64,000 nt of DNA from Ensifer sp. LC11. GTDB taxonomy: Bacteria; Pseudomonadota; Alphaproteobacteria; Rhizobiales; Rhizobiaceae. The stretch covers positions 1 to 64,000 of the forward strand of contig NZ_MBSO01000073.1 in assembly GCF_001695835.1 (NCBI RefSeq), in the 5' to 3' direction. Of the stretch, positions 20,144 through 30,499 are shown one piece after another (position 1 is the stretch's first letter; each line of letters opens with the position of its first letter). A program made the translations under genes and the position numbers. The notes beneath the pieces are model-generated. The model was not told where the DNA came from, made no database searches, and saw only the letters and a list, made by a program, of their open reading frames with translations.

Positions 20144-20761
20144 TCATCGCGCCAGTTCCTTCAGGCCAAGTCGAATGAGCTTGGCGCTGTCGCCGCCTTC
20201 ACCGCCATTCTTCAGCGCAGCCGCAACGGCGTTTGCCGCCTGGTCACGCGAGTAGCCAAGGTTGGTGAGCGCCGAAACCGCATCGGAGACCGGTGCGGAG
20301 GCCACACCTTCGCCAAGTTCCTGCTTGAGGCCGATCGTGGCCGACATCTCACCGGCAAAGGACGGCGCCTTGTTCTTCAGTTCGGTGACGATGCGCACCG
20401 CCACCTTGGGCCCGACACCCGGGGCGCGCGAGACCGAGGTCTTGTCCTGCAGCGCGATGGCATTTGCGAGTTCGCCCGGTGTCAGGGTCGAAAGCACGCC
20501 AAGCGCCACCTTCGAGCCGACCCCTTGCACGCTCTGCAGCAGCCGGAACCATTCCCGTTCCAGTGCCGAGAGAAAGCCAAACAGCTTCAGCTGGTCCTCG
20601 CGCACATAGGTCTCGATGAAGAGTATCGCCGCCTCGCCTGCCGAACCGAGCCTGGACAGGGTGCGTGCCGAGCAGAAGGCAACGTAGCCGACGCCATGTA
20701 CATCAAGCACGACGTGATCCTCGCCAATCTCGTCGATGGTACCCTTCAGTTTGCCGATCAT
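20144..20761 (-). CDS. ruvA: Holliday junction DNA-binding protein RuvA
   Basis: RuvA tetramers bind four-way junctions and load RuvB. The 205-residue protein starts [21 protein letters not shown] (OB fold). It has the helix-hairpin-helix region [18 protein letters not shown] and [15 protein letters not shown], and a C-terminal UBA-like domain with [17 protein letters not shown]. Order ruvC-ruvA-ruvB is standard. Confidence 0.97.
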   Translation of the reverse strand: MIGKLKGTIDEIGEDHVVLDVHGVGYVAFCSARTLSRLGSAGEAAILFIETYVREDQLKLFGFLSALEREWFRLLQSVQGVGSKVALGVLSTLTPGELANAIALQDKTSVSRAPGVGPKVAVRIVTELKNKAPSFAGEMSATIGLKQELGEGVASAPVSDAVSALTNLGYSRDQAANAVAAALKNGGEGGDSAKLIRLGLKELAR

Positions 20762-20828
20762 ATGGCGTCTCTCGCGGTGGGTTCGGGATGGTCGATCAGA
20801 CCATCGGAAAAAATGTGGTCGGGCGCAA

Positions 20829-21341
20829 CTACGCCATCAAAGCGGCAAGCCGGCTCGTCACCGATTGCCGGTTGTGGGCATGGCAGATGGCGATCGCCAA
20901 CGCGTCCGCCGCATCGTTGCCCTTGAACTCGACTTTCGGCATCAGGACCTTCAGCATCATGTGAATCTGCTGCTTCTCGCCATGCCCGACGCCGATCACT
21001 GCCTTCTTGACGGCGTTCGGCGCGTATTCGGCAACCCTCAGGCCGGCACGTGCCGGCACCAGCATGGCGATGCCGCGTGCCTGGCCGAGCTTGAGTGTCG
21101 CCGTAGCATCCTTGTTGACGAAGGTCTGCTCGACCGCCGCCTCGTGTGGCTGGTAGCTGTGCACGACCTCGGCAAGGCCGTCATGCAGCTGGCAGAGCCG
21201 CGAGGCGAGATCCATCTCGCCGTCGGAGGTCACCGTGCCGGAGGCAACGAAGCGCAGTGAATTGCCGAGCGTCTCGATGATGCCCCAACCGGTACGGCGC
21301 AGGCCCGGATCGATGCCGATGATGCGAATCGTGTTCTGCAT
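20829..21341 (-). CDS. ruvC: Crossover junction endonuclease RuvC
   Basis: RuvC resolves Holliday junctions by symmetric nicking. From the ATG at 21341 the 170 residues begin [18 protein letters not shown], carrying the first catalytic Asp. [21 protein letters not shown] and the late acidic residues in [14 protein letters not shown] complete the active site. The frame is open 55 codons upstream, but that stretch belongs to the gap towards the divergent oxidoreductase gene. ruvA follows after 67 bases. Confidence 0.97.
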   Translation of the reverse strand: MQNTIRIIGIDPGLRRTGWGIIETLGNSLRFVASGTVTSDGEMDLASRLCQLHDGLAEVVHSYQPHEAAVEQTFVNKDATATLKLGQARGIAMLVPARAGLRVAEYAPNAVKKAVIGVGHGEKQQIHMMLKVLMPKVEFKGNDAADALAIAICHAHNRQSVTSRLAALMA

Positions 21342-21511
21342 GGATTTCACCCTATGTCTCCAGCCCGGACGCTGCCAGCAAAAAGTGAACAAAACAAAAA
21401 CATACGCACAGTTCCGAAGACCCTGCAGGAAATCCTCGCCCGGGCCCTTGGATTGAGGAAAATTGAGCTTACATAGCCTTTCATCAATTTCTCTCAATGA
21501 AGGCATGTGCC

Positions 21512-22513
21512 ATGGCGACTTTCTCCGTCCTCGATCTCTCGCCGATCACCGAAGGCGGCAGCGTCGCCCAATCGCTCGAAAACTCCCGCCGCCTGGCCCA
21601 GGCCGCGGAAGAAAACGGCTACAAGCGGTTCTGGCTTGCCGAACATCATGGCATGAAGGGCATCGCCAGCGCTGCGACCTCGATCGTGATTTCCCATGTG
21701 GCGGCAGCGACAAAGACAATCCGCGTCGGCTCCGGCGGCATCATGCTGCCCAACCATTCGCCGCTGGTGATCGCCGAACAGTTCGGCACGCTTGCCGCAC
21801 TCTATCCGGGCCGGATCGACCTCGGCCTCGGCCGGGCGCCCGGCACCGACATGCGCACCGCCCAGGCGCTTCGCCGCAACATGGAGGCGAGCGGCAACAA
21901 TTTCCCGAACGACGTCGTCGAACTGCAGGCGCTGCTCGGCCCTGTCGGCGAGGATCAGAAGATCATTGCCGTGCCGGGCGCCGATACCAATGTGCCGATC
22001 TGGCTGTTGGGCTCCAGTCATTTCAGCGCCCACCTCGCCGGCATGCTCGGCCTGCCCTTCGCCTTCGCCTCGCATTTCGCGCCGGACATGCTGCTCTCGG
22101 CGCTCGAGATCTACCGCGAGCGCTTCACCCCGTCCGAGACCCTCGACAAGCCGCATGCCATGGTCGGTGTCATGGGCGTTGCCGCCGACACCGACGAAGA
22201 GGCGAATTATCTCTTCACCTCGATGCAACAGTCTTTCGTGGCCCTTCGCCGCAATGCGCGCGGACGATTCCCGCCGCCCGTGCAATCCATGGACGGGCTC
22301 TGGAGCTACGACGAGAAGATCTTCGTCGATCATTCGATGATGTACGCCGTCGTCGGTGGACCGGAGACGATCCGCCGGAAGATCGCGACCTTCCTCGAAC
22401 AGACGAAAGCCGACGAACTGATCATCTCCATGCCGATTTTCGACATGGAGGCGCGACTGCATTCGCTTCGCCTTTTCGCCGAGGCGCAGCAGGCGCTCGC
22501 CAAGGCGGCCTGA
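21512..22513 (+). CDS. Luciferase-like (LLM class) flavin-dependent oxidoreductase
   Basis: A 333-residue TIM-barrel flavoprotein of the bacterial luciferase family, single-subunit YhbW/MsnO8-like type. It has [11 protein letters not shown] near the start, [28 protein letters not shown] and [10 protein letters not shown], all standard for this subgroup. These enzymes use FMNH2 and O2; the substrate is unknown. Two in-frame starts exist, ATG 21497 and ATG 21512; the latter has AAGG at good spacing. It is convergent with the HAD gene and divergent from ruvC. Confidence 0.88.
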   Translation: MATFSVLDLSPITEGGSVAQSLENSRRLAQAAEENGYKRFWLAEHHGMKGIASAATSIVISHVAAATKTIRVGSGGIMLPNHSPLVIAEQFGTLAALYPGRIDLGLGRAPGTDMRTAQALRRNMEASGNNFPNDVVELQALLGPVGEDQKIIAVPGADTNVPIWLLGSSHFSAHLAGMLGLPFAFASHFAPDMLLSALEIYRERFTPSETLDKPHAMVGVMGVAADTDEEANYLFTSMQQSFVALRRNARGRFPPPVQSMDGLWSYDEKIFVDHSMMYAVVGGPETIRRKIATFLEQTKADELIISMPIFDMEARLHSLRLFAEAQQALAKAA

Positions 22514-22517
22514 GGGG

Positions 22518-23153
22518 TCAGCCGCCTTCGGCGCCGAAGGCCGACGCGATGTCCTCCATTCGGCCGAAGAACCGGTCCGGCCCGAGCCCTTGCAGGAAGC
22601 TCGGGTCGGCATAGCCCCATCCGACTGCGCCAGCCGCCACACCTGCCTTGCGCGCCGCCTCGATATCACGTGCCTCGTCACCGATCGCCAGGACGCGCGT
22701 CGGATCAAGCCCTGAATGGCGGATCGCCCGCTTGAAATGCTGCGCCTTGCCGAAAAGCGCCGCGCCGCACGCATAGAGATCGACGGTCGCCGCCACGTCG
22801 CCGAGTGCGAGGCGAATGCCCTCCTCCGCATTCGAACTGACAATGGCAATGCCGATGTCTGCCGCCTTCAACCGCAGAAGCAGATCGGCCGCCCCCGGAA
22901 AGAGCCGTACCGACGAAACGTCGGCAGCCATGGTGCGGCGCATGAAGGTGGCAATCTGCGGCAGCTTCCACATGGGCACCCCGAGATGCGCGATAATCTC
23001 GCGATTGCCCATCGTCCGCAGGGACTGGAACTCGTCGACGGAAAGCTCCCGGAACCCGTAGCGCCGTGCGGCAAGGTTGCACGCCGTCATGAAGCTCACC
23101 GCCGTGTCCGCGAGCGTGCCGTCAAAATCGAAGATCGCAAAATCGTAAGTCAC
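22518..23153 (-). CDS. HAD-superfamily hydrolase, phosphoglycolate-phosphatase-like
   Basis: The 211-residue product has HAD motif I FDFDGTLADT near the start, motif II VSSNAEEG, and motif III/IV GDEARDIEAARKAG, so the catalytic aspartates are intact. It is close to Gph-type phosphatases, but the substrate is not certain. The longer open frame upstream runs through the yebC terminator, so I chose the GTG at 23153. This places the start 11 bases from the terminator T-run. It ends 4 bases past the convergent LLM gene. Confidence 0.87.
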   Translation of the reverse strand: MTYDFAIFDFDGTLADTAVSFMTACNLAARRYGFRELSVDEFQSLRTMGNREIIAHLGVPMWKLPQIATFMRRTMAADVSSVRLFPGAADLLLRLKAADIGIAIVSSNAEEGIRLALGDVAATVDLYACGAALFGKAQHFKRAIRHSGLDPTRVLAIGDEARDIEAARKAGVAAGAVGWGYADPSFLQGLGPDRFFGRMEDIASAFGAEGG

Positions 23154-23164
23154 CGATCGCACCC

Positions 23165-23196
23165 AAAGAAAAACCCGTGCCCTTGCGGGCACGGGT
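23165..23196 (-). terminator. Terminator after yebC
   Basis: Arms at 23173-23182 and 23187-23196 form a 10-bp perfect stem with a 4-base loop, followed by TTTTTCTTT on the minus strand. It lies 32 bases past the yebC stop and just upstream of the HAD gene start, so HAD expression probably depends on readthrough or an unseen promoter. Confidence 0.88.
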
Positions 23197-23228
23197 GAAC
23201 CAAATGCTGGTCGTAGCGAGCCGGAAAA

Positions 23229-23975
23229 TCAGGCCGACAGCTTCGCCAGGATCTCGTCCGACACTTCGAAGTTCGAATAGACGTTCTGGACGTCATCATC
23301 ATCGTCGAGCGTGTCGATGAGCTTCATCAGCGACTGCGCCTTTTCCTCGTCGACCGGCACGGTGTTCTGTGCCTTCCAGATCGCCTTGACGGTTTCGGCT
23401 TCGCCGAGCGTGTCTTCGAGCGCCTTGGAGACTTCACCGATCGCTTCGAAGCCGCAGATGATCGTGTGGCCGTCCTCATCGGTGGTCACATCGTCGGCGC
23501 CAGCTTCGATCGCCGCTTCCATCACCTTGTCGGCGTCACCGGCGGACAGCTTGTAGGTAATTTCGCCGACGCGGTCGAAGGAGAAGGAAACCGAGCCAGT
23601 TTCGCCGAGCGCGCCGCCGGCCTTGGTGAAGGTCGAGCGCACGTTGGAGGCAGTGCGGTTGCGGTTGTCGGTCAGCGCCTCGACGATGACGGCGACGCCG
23701 CCCGGGCCATAGCCCTCGTAGCGGACTTCTTCGTAGTTCTCCGCGTCGCCGCCGGCAGCCTTCTTGATCGCCCGTTCGATGTTGTCCTTCGGCATCGACT
23801 GTGCCTTGGCGTTCTGGATCGCCAGACGCAGGCGCGGGTTCATCGCCGGATCGGCCATGCCCGCCTTGGCGGCAACCGTGATTTCGCGCGCGAGCTTGGA
23901 AAACATTTTCGAGCGCACCGCATCCTGACGGCCCTTGCGGTGCATGATGTTCTTGAACTGTGAATGGCCAGCCAT
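23229..23975 (-). CDS. yebC: YebC/PmpR-family protein (TACO1-like)
   Basis: YebC-type proteins act as DNA-binding regulators in some species; recent work also supports a translation role on proline-rich sequences. The 248 residues begin [23 protein letters not shown] and include the three-domain fold with [19 protein letters not shown]. Start: ATG at 23975; the frame extends six codons upstream without support. It is a single gene closed by a strong terminator. Confidence 0.95.
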   Translation of the reverse strand: MAGHSQFKNIMHRKGRQDAVRSKMFSKLAREITVAAKAGMADPAMNPRLRLAIQNAKAQSMPKDNIERAIKKAAGGDAENYEEVRYEGYGPGGVAVIVEALTDNRNRTASNVRSTFTKAGGALGETGSVSFSFDRVGEITYKLSAGDADKVMEAAIEAGADDVTTDEDGHTIICGFEAIGEVSKALEDTLGEAETVKAIWKAQNTVPVDEEKAQSLMKLIDTLDDDDDVQNVYSNFEVSDEILAKLSA

Positions 23976-24059
23976 GGCACCCTCTGCATGCATGATTTTA
24001 TAGGAATGGGGCGCCTTATAGTTTTATTGCCGCTTTCCGTCCAGCCGGGGCGCGGTTTT

Positions 24060-24542
24060 TCAATCGGCCGACACTTGCGCGCGGCTGAGCACGAAGCCGT
24101 GTCCGTCATCCCGACGACAGGAAAGGCCGGTTCTTTCGGAGCGGCAGGAGAACGGTCCCTGCGACCAGGTTTGCCCATAATCAAGCACTTGCCCGGCCGA
24201 GCAGCAGCTCGGATCGCCAATGGCGTGGTTGAGCATGGCGGCGCCTGCACGGCCGAGTGTGGCGCGGACATAGCGCGGCGAGACGATATCGCAGGCAAGC
24301 TCGGGCCCGCCATCCTGTGGCTGATAGACGGCGGTGCCGCCCGCCGGCGTGTAGACGCAACCGATATTGCCCGAGGGCATGATGAAGCTCTCCTGCTCGC
24401 CCGCCGGCCGGACCGGCGTTTCGAAGAGGTTTTGCTGCTGTTGTCCCTCCGGTGCGGGCATGCGCGGCGCCGGCGCCCCGCCGGCGACAGCAAAAGTTGA
24501 CAGAGAAAGGAAGAACGATACGCCAGCCACAAGCAACTTCAT
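24060..24542 (-). CDS. Exported hypothetical protein
   Basis: A 160-residue protein with a signal peptide of about 20 residues (MKLLVAGVSFFLSLSTFAVA), a Pro/Gln-rich linker, and a compact domain starting SFIMPSGNIGCVYTP with five or so cysteines, probably forming disulfides in the periplasm. The SGNIGC pattern resembles small secreted domains of the DUF6636 kind, from memory. Function unknown. It lies 16 bases after the MBL-fold gene, so they are probably co-transcribed. Confidence 0.8.
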   Translation of the reverse strand: MKLLVAGVSFFLSLSTFAVAGGAPAPRMPAPEGQQQQNLFETPVRPAGEQESFIMPSGNIGCVYTPAGGTAVYQPQDGGPELACDIVSPRYVRATLGRAGAAMLNHAIGDPSCCSAGQVLDYGQTWSQGPFSCRSERTGLSCRRDDGHGFVLSRAQVSAD

Positions 24543-24558
24543 CGGGCGATCCTAATGG

Positions 24559-25389
24559 TCAGACGCCCTGGAGAATATAAATCAGCGGTTTGCTTGGCAA
24601 GGAACGCAACGAGACCTTGATGCTGGCACTGTCGGCGAAGCGTTTGTCGTAGTCGTCGCCAAACATGTCGAGAAAGGCATCAATCGGCGGGCCGCGGCGA
24701 TGCATCGGCAGGATCAGCGAAGCGCGCAGCCGGCTGACCACCCGGCTCATGCTTTCCGCACACATGGTCAGGCCACCGTCGACGGGCACCATCAGCACGT
24801 CGAGCCTGCCGATCTGGCGGTAGTGGCTGTCGTCGAGCTCGTGATGCAGATGGCCGAGATGGCCGATGCAGAGATCCGCCACCTCGAAGATGAAGATCGA
24901 GTTGCTGTCGTGCTCCATCGCCCCGCCGGCACGGATATCGGTGGTGACGTTGCGGATATAGGTATCGCCCACAACGAGATCATGGCGCGCGGGTCCGCCG
25001 CTGTCGCCCCAGCCGTGCAGCACGTTTCTGATCGCCGGGTCCGGGGTCAGCGTGTAGTGGCTCGAATGCGCCTTGTTCATCGTCACGACCGTCGGCGGGC
25101 TCGACGGCGCGAACCAGCCATTGTAGTCGGTCGCGATCGAGACCCCACCAGGCGTCTCGATCAGAAAGGTGGAGTGGCCGAGATAACTGATCGTCACCTC
25201 GCCGGCCGCTGCTTGTGACTTGGCGGCGGCAGCGGGCGTAAAGCTGGCGAAGGTCGCCCGAGGCAGGGCCTCGGCGATTGCCTGGCACTGGCTGACGTGA
25301 CGGGGCTGCTCTTGTGCATGCGCAACCGACGGCCAGAACGCATGGATCAGCCAGATGGCGGCGAAGGTGTAGACAAGGTAGCGGAGCAT
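24559..25389 (-). CDS. Exported MBL-fold metallohydrolase, UlaG-like
   Basis: A 276-residue protein with a signal peptide of about 25 residues (ending VAHA). The metallo-beta-lactamase-like core shows YLGHSTFLIETPGGVSIATD, NKAHSSHYT, CIGHLGHLHHELDD and VPVDGGLTM, so most zinc ligands look present, although the HxHxD motif is degenerate (HSSHYT). Substrate unknown. It starts 16 bases before the exported hypothetical gene. Confidence 0.82.
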   Translation of the reverse strand: MLRYLVYTFAAIWLIHAFWPSVAHAQEQPRHVSQCQAIAEALPRATFASFTPAAAAKSQAAAGEVTISYLGHSTFLIETPGGVSIATDYNGWFAPSSPPTVVTMNKAHSSHYTLTPDPAIRNVLHGWGDSGGPARHDLVVGDTYIRNVTTDIRAGGAMEHDSNSIFIFEVADLCIGHLGHLHHELDDSHYRQIGRLDVLMVPVDGGLTMCAESMSRVVSRLRASLILPMHRRGPPIDAFLDMFGDDYDKRFADSASIKVSLRSLPSKPLIYILQGV

Positions 25390-25626
25390 CAGCCTTCACC
25401 TCTCTCGCTTTGCTTGCTTCGCCACGAACCCGAAAGTCGCGCGGCAGGCAGCCGTTGAACAGCAAATGGAAGCCCTTGCCTTCGCTCGGCCGAACCATGG
25501 GCGTCACGGGCCGGGAGAGGATTGTTCAACCGCCTGGCCGCGTCCAGTTACAAACGGCCGGATTTGCTCACGTTTGCGTCACCGCCCCTGGAGAGAACAA
25601 GGAAACTTGTCCCGTCCAACGGCAAC

Positions 25627-25648
25627 GCCCCGGCATTGCTGCCGGGGC
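25627..25648. repeat. Perfect 9-bp hairpin after the RND gene
   Basis: GCCCCGGCA (25627-25635) and TGCCGGGGC (25640-25648) flank a 4-base loop. There is no T-run on either side, so it is not a clear terminator. It lies 26 bases past the RND pump stop and may still stabilise or end that transcript. I see no gene in 25390-25673. Confidence 0.5.
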
Positions 25649-25673
25649 GCCGCATCCTTGCGATTGGTTCCCG

Positions 25674-28600
25674 CTACTCCGCCGGGTGGGGCGCCGGCTC
25701 GGTCATCGTCGCCGGCTTGCGCCGCCGGAACGACCGTAGCGCCACATAAAAGACCGGTGTCAGGAACAGGCCGAGGAAGGTGACCCCCAGCATGCCCGAG
25801 AACACGGCCGTGCCCAGCGACTGGCGCATTTCCGCACCCGGTCCGGTCGCGATCATCAGCGGCACGACGCCGAGGATGAAGGCGAAGGCGGTCATCAGGA
25901 TCGGCCGCAAGCGCAGTTGGCTCGCCTCCACCGCCGCCTCGATCGGCGTCTTGCCCTCGTCCTCGCCTTGGCGTGCGAACTCGACAATCAGGATCGCGTT
26001 CTTGGCCGCAAGGCCGATCAGGACGATGAGCCCGATCTGCGTCAGCACGTTGTTGTCGAGACCGCGGATAGACACGCCGACCAGCGCTGAAAGCACACCG
26101 AGCGGCACGATCAGGATGATCGCGAGCGGCAGCACCCAGCTTTCATACTGGGCCGAAAGCGCCAGGAACACGAAGATCACCGACAGTGCGAAGATGAACA
26201 CCGCCGTATTGCCCGTCTGGCGTTCCTGGAAGGCAAGCTCCGTCCACTCGAAGGTCGTGCCCTGCGGCAGGATCTGGGCGGCAAGCGCCTCCATCTTGTC
26301 GAGGGCCGTGCCGGTCGAGACGCCGATCGCGGGATTGCCCTGGATCGGCACCGATACATACATGTTGTACCGCTGGACCAGCGTCGGCCCGGCCGTATCG
26401 CGGATCTCGACGAGCGTGCCCATCGGCACCAGCGCCCCGGTCGCCGAACGCACCTTCAGAGCCAGGATATTGTCACGCTCGACGCGGTACTGCTGGTCGG
26501 CCTGCGCCCGCACCTGATAGACGCGGCCAAAAGCGTTGAAGTCGTTGACATAGGAGGTACCGAGGTTGATCGACAGCGCCTCGAAGATGTTGGGGATCGG
26601 CACGTTGAGGGTGCGCGCCTTGTCGCGGTCGATCGCAAGGAAGTATTGCGGGCTGGAGGCCGAGAAGGTGGTGAACACCCCGGTCAGCCCTTCCGTCTGG
26701 TTGGCAGCACCCATCATCTGGTAGGTGAGCCCCAGGGCACGGCGCATGTCGGCACTCTGCCGGTCCATGATCTGCATCTTGAAGCCGCCGGAGTTGCCGA
26801 TACCGCGCACCGACGGCGGCGGCACGGCGATGATGAAGGCTTCCTGGATGCTCTGCAGGCTGCCGTAGAGCTGGCCGATGATCTGGTTGGCCCCCTGCCC
26901 GTGCTTCAGCCGCTCTTCAAAACTCTCGAAGGAAGCGAAGACCACGCCCGAGTTGGACGCATTGGTGAAGGTCGCACCGTTGAAGCCGGCAAAGGCAACC
27001 GCGCTCTTCACCCCGGGAACGTCCTCGATGATCTTCGAGGCCCGCTTGACCACCGCGTCGGTACGGTCGAGCGAGGCGCCGTCGGGAAGCTGGATCACGA
27101 CGATCGCATAGCCCTGGTCCATGGTCGGCACGAAGCCGCGCGGCACCACCTGCGCCATGTACCAGGTGGCCCCGAGCAGGCCGACGAAGACCAGCAAGGC
27201 CGCAACGATTGCCGTCTTGGTCGAAACCAGCTTGCGCACGATAAAGGCATAGCCTTCCGCCATGCGGTCGAAGCCGTTGTTGAAGCCGTTGGCCAGAGCT
27301 TTGCCGAAGCGCGTCAACGGGTTTCGGCTCTCGTGATGACCGTTCTCGTGTGGCTTCAACAAAATCGCGGCGAGCGCCGGCGATAGCGTCAGCGAGTTGA
27401 AGGCCGAAATGACGGTCGCCACCGAGATCGTCACCGCAAACTGCAGATAGAACTGGCCGGCGATGCCGGGGATGAAGGCCGTCGGCACGAAGACCGCGGT
27501 CAACACCAGCGAGATTGCGATGACCGCCGCCCCCACCTCGTCCATGGTCACATGTGACGCTTCGCGCGGGGTCATGCCACGCGCGAGATTTCGCTCGACG
27601 TTTTCCACGACGACGATGGCATCGTCGACGACGATACCGATCGCCAGCACGAGACCGAACAGCGTCAGCATGTTCAGCGAGAAACCAAAGGCATAGAGGA
27701 AGGCGAAAGTGCCGACGAGCGACACGGGAATCGCGACGATCGGGATGATCGCCGTGCGCCAGGACTGCAGGAAGACGAGAACGACGATCGCAACGAGCAC
27801 GGCCGCCTCGGCGATCGTCTTGTAGACCTCGTTGATCGATTCCGAGATGAACTCGGTCGGATTATAGACGATCCGGTATTCGAGCCCTTCGGGGAAATCG
27901 CGCGAGACGTCGGTCATCACCTTCTGGATCTGCTCGGCGGCGTCGAGCGCATTGGTACCCGGCCGAGAGAAGATGCCGAGCGCCACTGCCGGGCTGCCGT
28001 CGAGATAACTGTTGTTGACGTATTCGCGGGCGCCGAGCTCGACGCGCGCGACGTCCTGCAGCTGCACGAGGCGGCCGGTTTCCGTCGCCTTAACGATGAC
28101 GTAGCGGAACTGCCGCGCATCACTGAAGCGACCGTCTGTCGTGACGGTATATTGGAACTTACTGTCACCCGGCGCCGGCGGACCGCCGATCGAGCCGCCG
28201 GACACCTGCACGTTCTGCTCGCGCAGCGCCTGCACGACGTCTCCCGCGGTCATGCTGTAGGCCGACAGCTTTTCCGGATCGAGCCAGACGCGCAACGCAT
28301 ATTCGCGCTCGCCGAACAGGATGACGTCGCCCACACCGTCGAGCCGGACAAGCAGGTCGCGGATGCGCGTGCGCGCATAGTTCGAGACGTAGAGCTGGTC
28401 GTAGCGCTCGCTCGGCGACAGTAGATGCACGACCATCATCAGGTCGGGCGAGCTCTTGGCCGTGGTGATGCCAATGCGCCGGACTTCCTCCGGCAACCGC
28501 GGTTCAGCGATCGACACGCGGTTCTGCACCAGAACCTGCGCCTGATCGAGGTCGGTGCCGAGCTTGAAGGTGATCGTCAGCGCCATAGCGCCGTCGGCGG

Positions 28601-28853
28601 TCGAATAGGAGGACATGTAGAGCATGTTCTCTACGCCGTTGATCTCCTGCTCGAGCGGGGTTGCCACGGTGTTGGCGACGGTTTCGGCGTCAGCACCCGG
28701 ATAGGCCGCCCGGACGACGATCGTCGGCGGTGCGATTTCCGGGTACTGCGCCACCGGAAGCTGGAAATAGGCGATGCTGCCGACGATCAGAAGCACGATC
28801 GAAAGCACCGATGCGAAGATCGGCCGGTCGACGAAAAAGTGTGCGAACCTCAT
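25674..28853 (-). CDS. RND efflux pump inner-membrane protein (AcrB/MexB type)
   Basis: A proton-driven multidrug exporter of the HAE1 class, 1059 residues. It starts MRFAHFFVDRPIFASVLSIV (first helix), has the central GIVVDDAIVVVENVERN with the paired Asp residues used in proton relay, and a second helix cluster with AAKNAILIVEFARQGE near 935. The length and two large periplasmic loops fit AcrB. It overlaps the adaptor gene by 4 bases. No TolC-like gene or dedicated regulator is adjacent, so substrate range cannot be told from context. Confidence 0.95.
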   Translation of the reverse strand: MRFAHFFVDRPIFASVLSIVLLIVGSIAYFQLPVAQYPEIAPPTIVVRAAYPGADAETVANTVATPLEQEINGVENMLYMSSYSTADGAMALTITFKLGTDLDQAQVLVQNRVSIAEPRLPEEVRRIGITTAKSSPDLMMVVHLLSPSERYDQLYVSNYARTRIRDLLVRLDGVGDVILFGEREYALRVWLDPEKLSAYSMTAGDVVQALREQNVQVSGGSIGGPPAPGDSKFQYTVTTDGRFSDARQFRYVIVKATETGRLVQLQDVARVELGAREYVNNSYLDGSPAVALGIFSRPGTNALDAAEQIQKVMTDVSRDFPEGLEYRIVYNPTEFISESINEVYKTIAEAAVLVAIVVLVFLQSWRTAIIPIVAIPVSLVGTFAFLYAFGFSLNMLTLFGLVLAIGIVVDDAIVVVENVERNLARGMTPREASHVTMDEVGAAVIAISLVLTAVFVPTAFIPGIAGQFYLQFAVTISVATVISAFNSLTLSPALAAILLKPHENGHHESRNPLTRFGKALANGFNNGFDRMAEGYAFIVRKLVSTKTAIVAALLVFVGLLGATWYMAQVVPRGFVPTMDQGYAIVVIQLPDGASLDRTDAVVKRASKIIEDVPGVKSAVAFAGFNGATFTNASNSGVVFASFESFEERLKHGQGANQIIGQLYGSLQSIQEAFIIAVPPPSVRGIGNSGGFKMQIMDRQSADMRRALGLTYQMMGAANQTEGLTGVFTTFSASSPQYFLAIDRDKARTLNVPIPNIFEALSINLGTSYVNDFNAFGRVYQVRAQADQQYRVERDNILALKVRSATGALVPMGTLVEIRDTAGPTLVQRYNMYVSVPIQGNPAIGVSTGTALDKMEALAAQILPQGTTFEWTELAFQERQTGNTAVFIFALSVIFVFLALSAQYESWVLPLAIILIVPLGVLSALVGVSIRGLDNNVLTQIGLIVLIGLAAKNAILIVEFARQGEDEGKTPIEAAVEASQLRLRPILMTAFAFILGVVPLMIATGPGAEMRQSLGTAVFSGMLGVTFLGLFLTPVFYVALRSFRRRKPATMTEPAPHPAE

Positions 28854-30004
28854 TGCGCCACTCCCGTGACCTGCCCTTCGGGCGGCAACTGGATCGTCTC
28901 AGGCTTGACCTTGGTGCCAGGACGCGCCCGCATCAGGCCATTGACGACGATCGTCTCCTCGCCCGTCATGCCTGAGCGGATGACGCGGTAGCCGTGAACC
29001 TTCGGGCCGAGCCGCACCGGCTTGGTCACAACGGTTCCGTCGGCGGTCACTTCGTAGACGATGCGCTCGTTCTGGTCGGCGCCGATCGCCTCATCCGGAA
29101 TGAGCACGGCCTTATAGGTGTTCGAGCCCTCGATCTGCACGCGACCGAAGAGGCCGGGCTGCAGCACCAGGCTCGGGTTCTCGAGGCGCGCGCGCACGCG
29201 CATGGTGCCGCTCTGCGGGTCCACGCGATTTTCGGCGAAGTCGAGCTTGCCCTTGAACGGCTCTTCGTTGGAATCGGCAATGGTGACGAGCACCTCGAGC
29301 GAACCGCCGCCCTCCTGAAGCGCGCTACCGCGCTCGCGCGCGACCCGTGCATAGGAAAGCAGCCGCCGTTCGTCGACGTCGAAATAGAAGTCGATCGGGT
29401 CGAGCGAGACGATCGTCGTCAAGACGGTCTGGTCGGCCTGCACGAGATTGCCCTGCGAGAGAAGGCGCCGGTCCACACGGCCACTGAGCGGTGCGGTGAT
29501 CGTCGTATAGTCGAGGTCGAGCTTGGCGCGTTCGACCGCCGCTTCCGAACCGCGCACCAGCGCCTGCGCCGAAAGCAGTTCCCGGCGATGGTCGTCCAGC
29601 GTCGAGACCGAAAGCGTGCCTGTGCCTGTCAGCGATTGCGTCCGCTTGAATTGGGACTCGGCGAATTCCAGCGTCGAGCGTGCCGATTCCAGCGTCGATT
29701 CGGCCTGGGAGAGAGCCGTCCGATAGGGGCGCTGGTCGATGACGAAGAGCTTGTCGCCCTTCTTCACCAGGGCGCCGTCGGTGAAATTGATCTCGTCGAG
29801 ATAGCCACCGATGCGGGCGCGAACCTGCACCTCGTCGACCGGCTCGAAGCGACCGATGAACTCGTCGCTGTCGATCACGTCGCGCACCACCGGCTTGGCG
29901 ACGGTCACGGCAGGCAATTGCGCGTCCTGCGCCTTGGCGCCAACGACGGAAAGCAGGGAAAGAGAAGCGCCGACGATGATCGGCAAATGCCACTGAGACA
30001 ACAT
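28850..30004 (-). CDS. RND periplasmic adaptor (MFP) subunit
   Basis: The membrane-fusion partner of the RND pump. From the ATG at 30004 (GGAGGG upstream) the 384 residues have a signal-like N-terminus (MLSQWHLPIIVGASLSLLS) ending near GAKAQ. A barrel-sandwich (lipoyl-like) half DSDEFIGRFEPVDEVQVRARIGG, a coiled-coil hairpin (about 95-165), and VDRRLLSQGNLVQ follow. There is no lipobox Cys, so anchoring would be by the signal or none. It forms a two-gene operon with the pump. Confidence 0.93.
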   Translation of the reverse strand: MLSQWHLPIIVGASLSLLSVVGAKAQDAQLPAVTVAKPVVRDVIDSDEFIGRFEPVDEVQVRARIGGYLDEINFTDGALVKKGDKLFVIDQRPYRTALSQAESTLESARSTLEFAESQFKRTQSLTGTGTLSVSTLDDHRRELLSAQALVRGSEAAVERAKLDLDYTTITAPLSGRVDRRLLSQGNLVQADQTVLTTIVSLDPIDFYFDVDERRLLSYARVARERGSALQEGGGSLEVLVTIADSNEEPFKGKLDFAENRVDPQSGTMRVRARLENPSLVLQPGLFGRVQIEGSNTYKAVLIPDEAIGADQNERIVYEVTADGTVVTKPVRLGPKVHGYRVIRSGMTGEETIVVNGLMRARPGTKVKPETIQLPPEGQVTGVAQ

Positions 30005-30499
30005 GCATGCCCTCCGAATGCACTTTGGATCACGATGAGCAGCCGTCCGGCGGAAGCATCGCAATCGCCTTGAATACTTCGGAGCCGGACATCAGCGGAA
30101 AATGCCCGCGTTATCGTCCCGCCCCGCTCAACGCCTCGGATCAAGAGCGATCCAAGAGGCAAAATCACACAACCAATTAAATGATAAGGCGCTTCCGCCC
30201 TTTCGGCCGGCGAACGTTGCTGGATCAAAATCGCTGGCGGCGAGCAACTGCGCCCGTTGCCCAGCGACAAAAGCACATGCCCGCAATCCAGGACTGCGGA
30301 CACTGTTCATACTGCAAAACTCACGAGTGCATCACGCCCCGGCCCGGCGTGACTGGGCGTTAACCTGCCATCATTTGATGGGGTTGTCACCTTGAAAAAA
30401 ATCAATTCCGAGAAGGCGATACGTGACGGCCGAAGGTGCTCGCCTGTAGCTCCAGCAATAGAGCTTCAGCAATACGACCGGAACCCGTTTGCTTCGCGC
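30005..30499. other. 495-base gap without a recognisable gene
   Basis: The stretch lies between the MFP gene and the YmdB-like gene, both on the minus strand. It should hold the efflux operon promoter. I found no RNA gene, repeat or convincing frame; the long plus-strand frame from 30392 is antisense to the YmdB gene. Confidence 0.6.

Noticed and set aside
25627-25648. Intrinsic terminator after the RND pump
   Set aside because: The hairpin is perfect but has no T-run on either strand, so it was listed only as a hairpin repeat.
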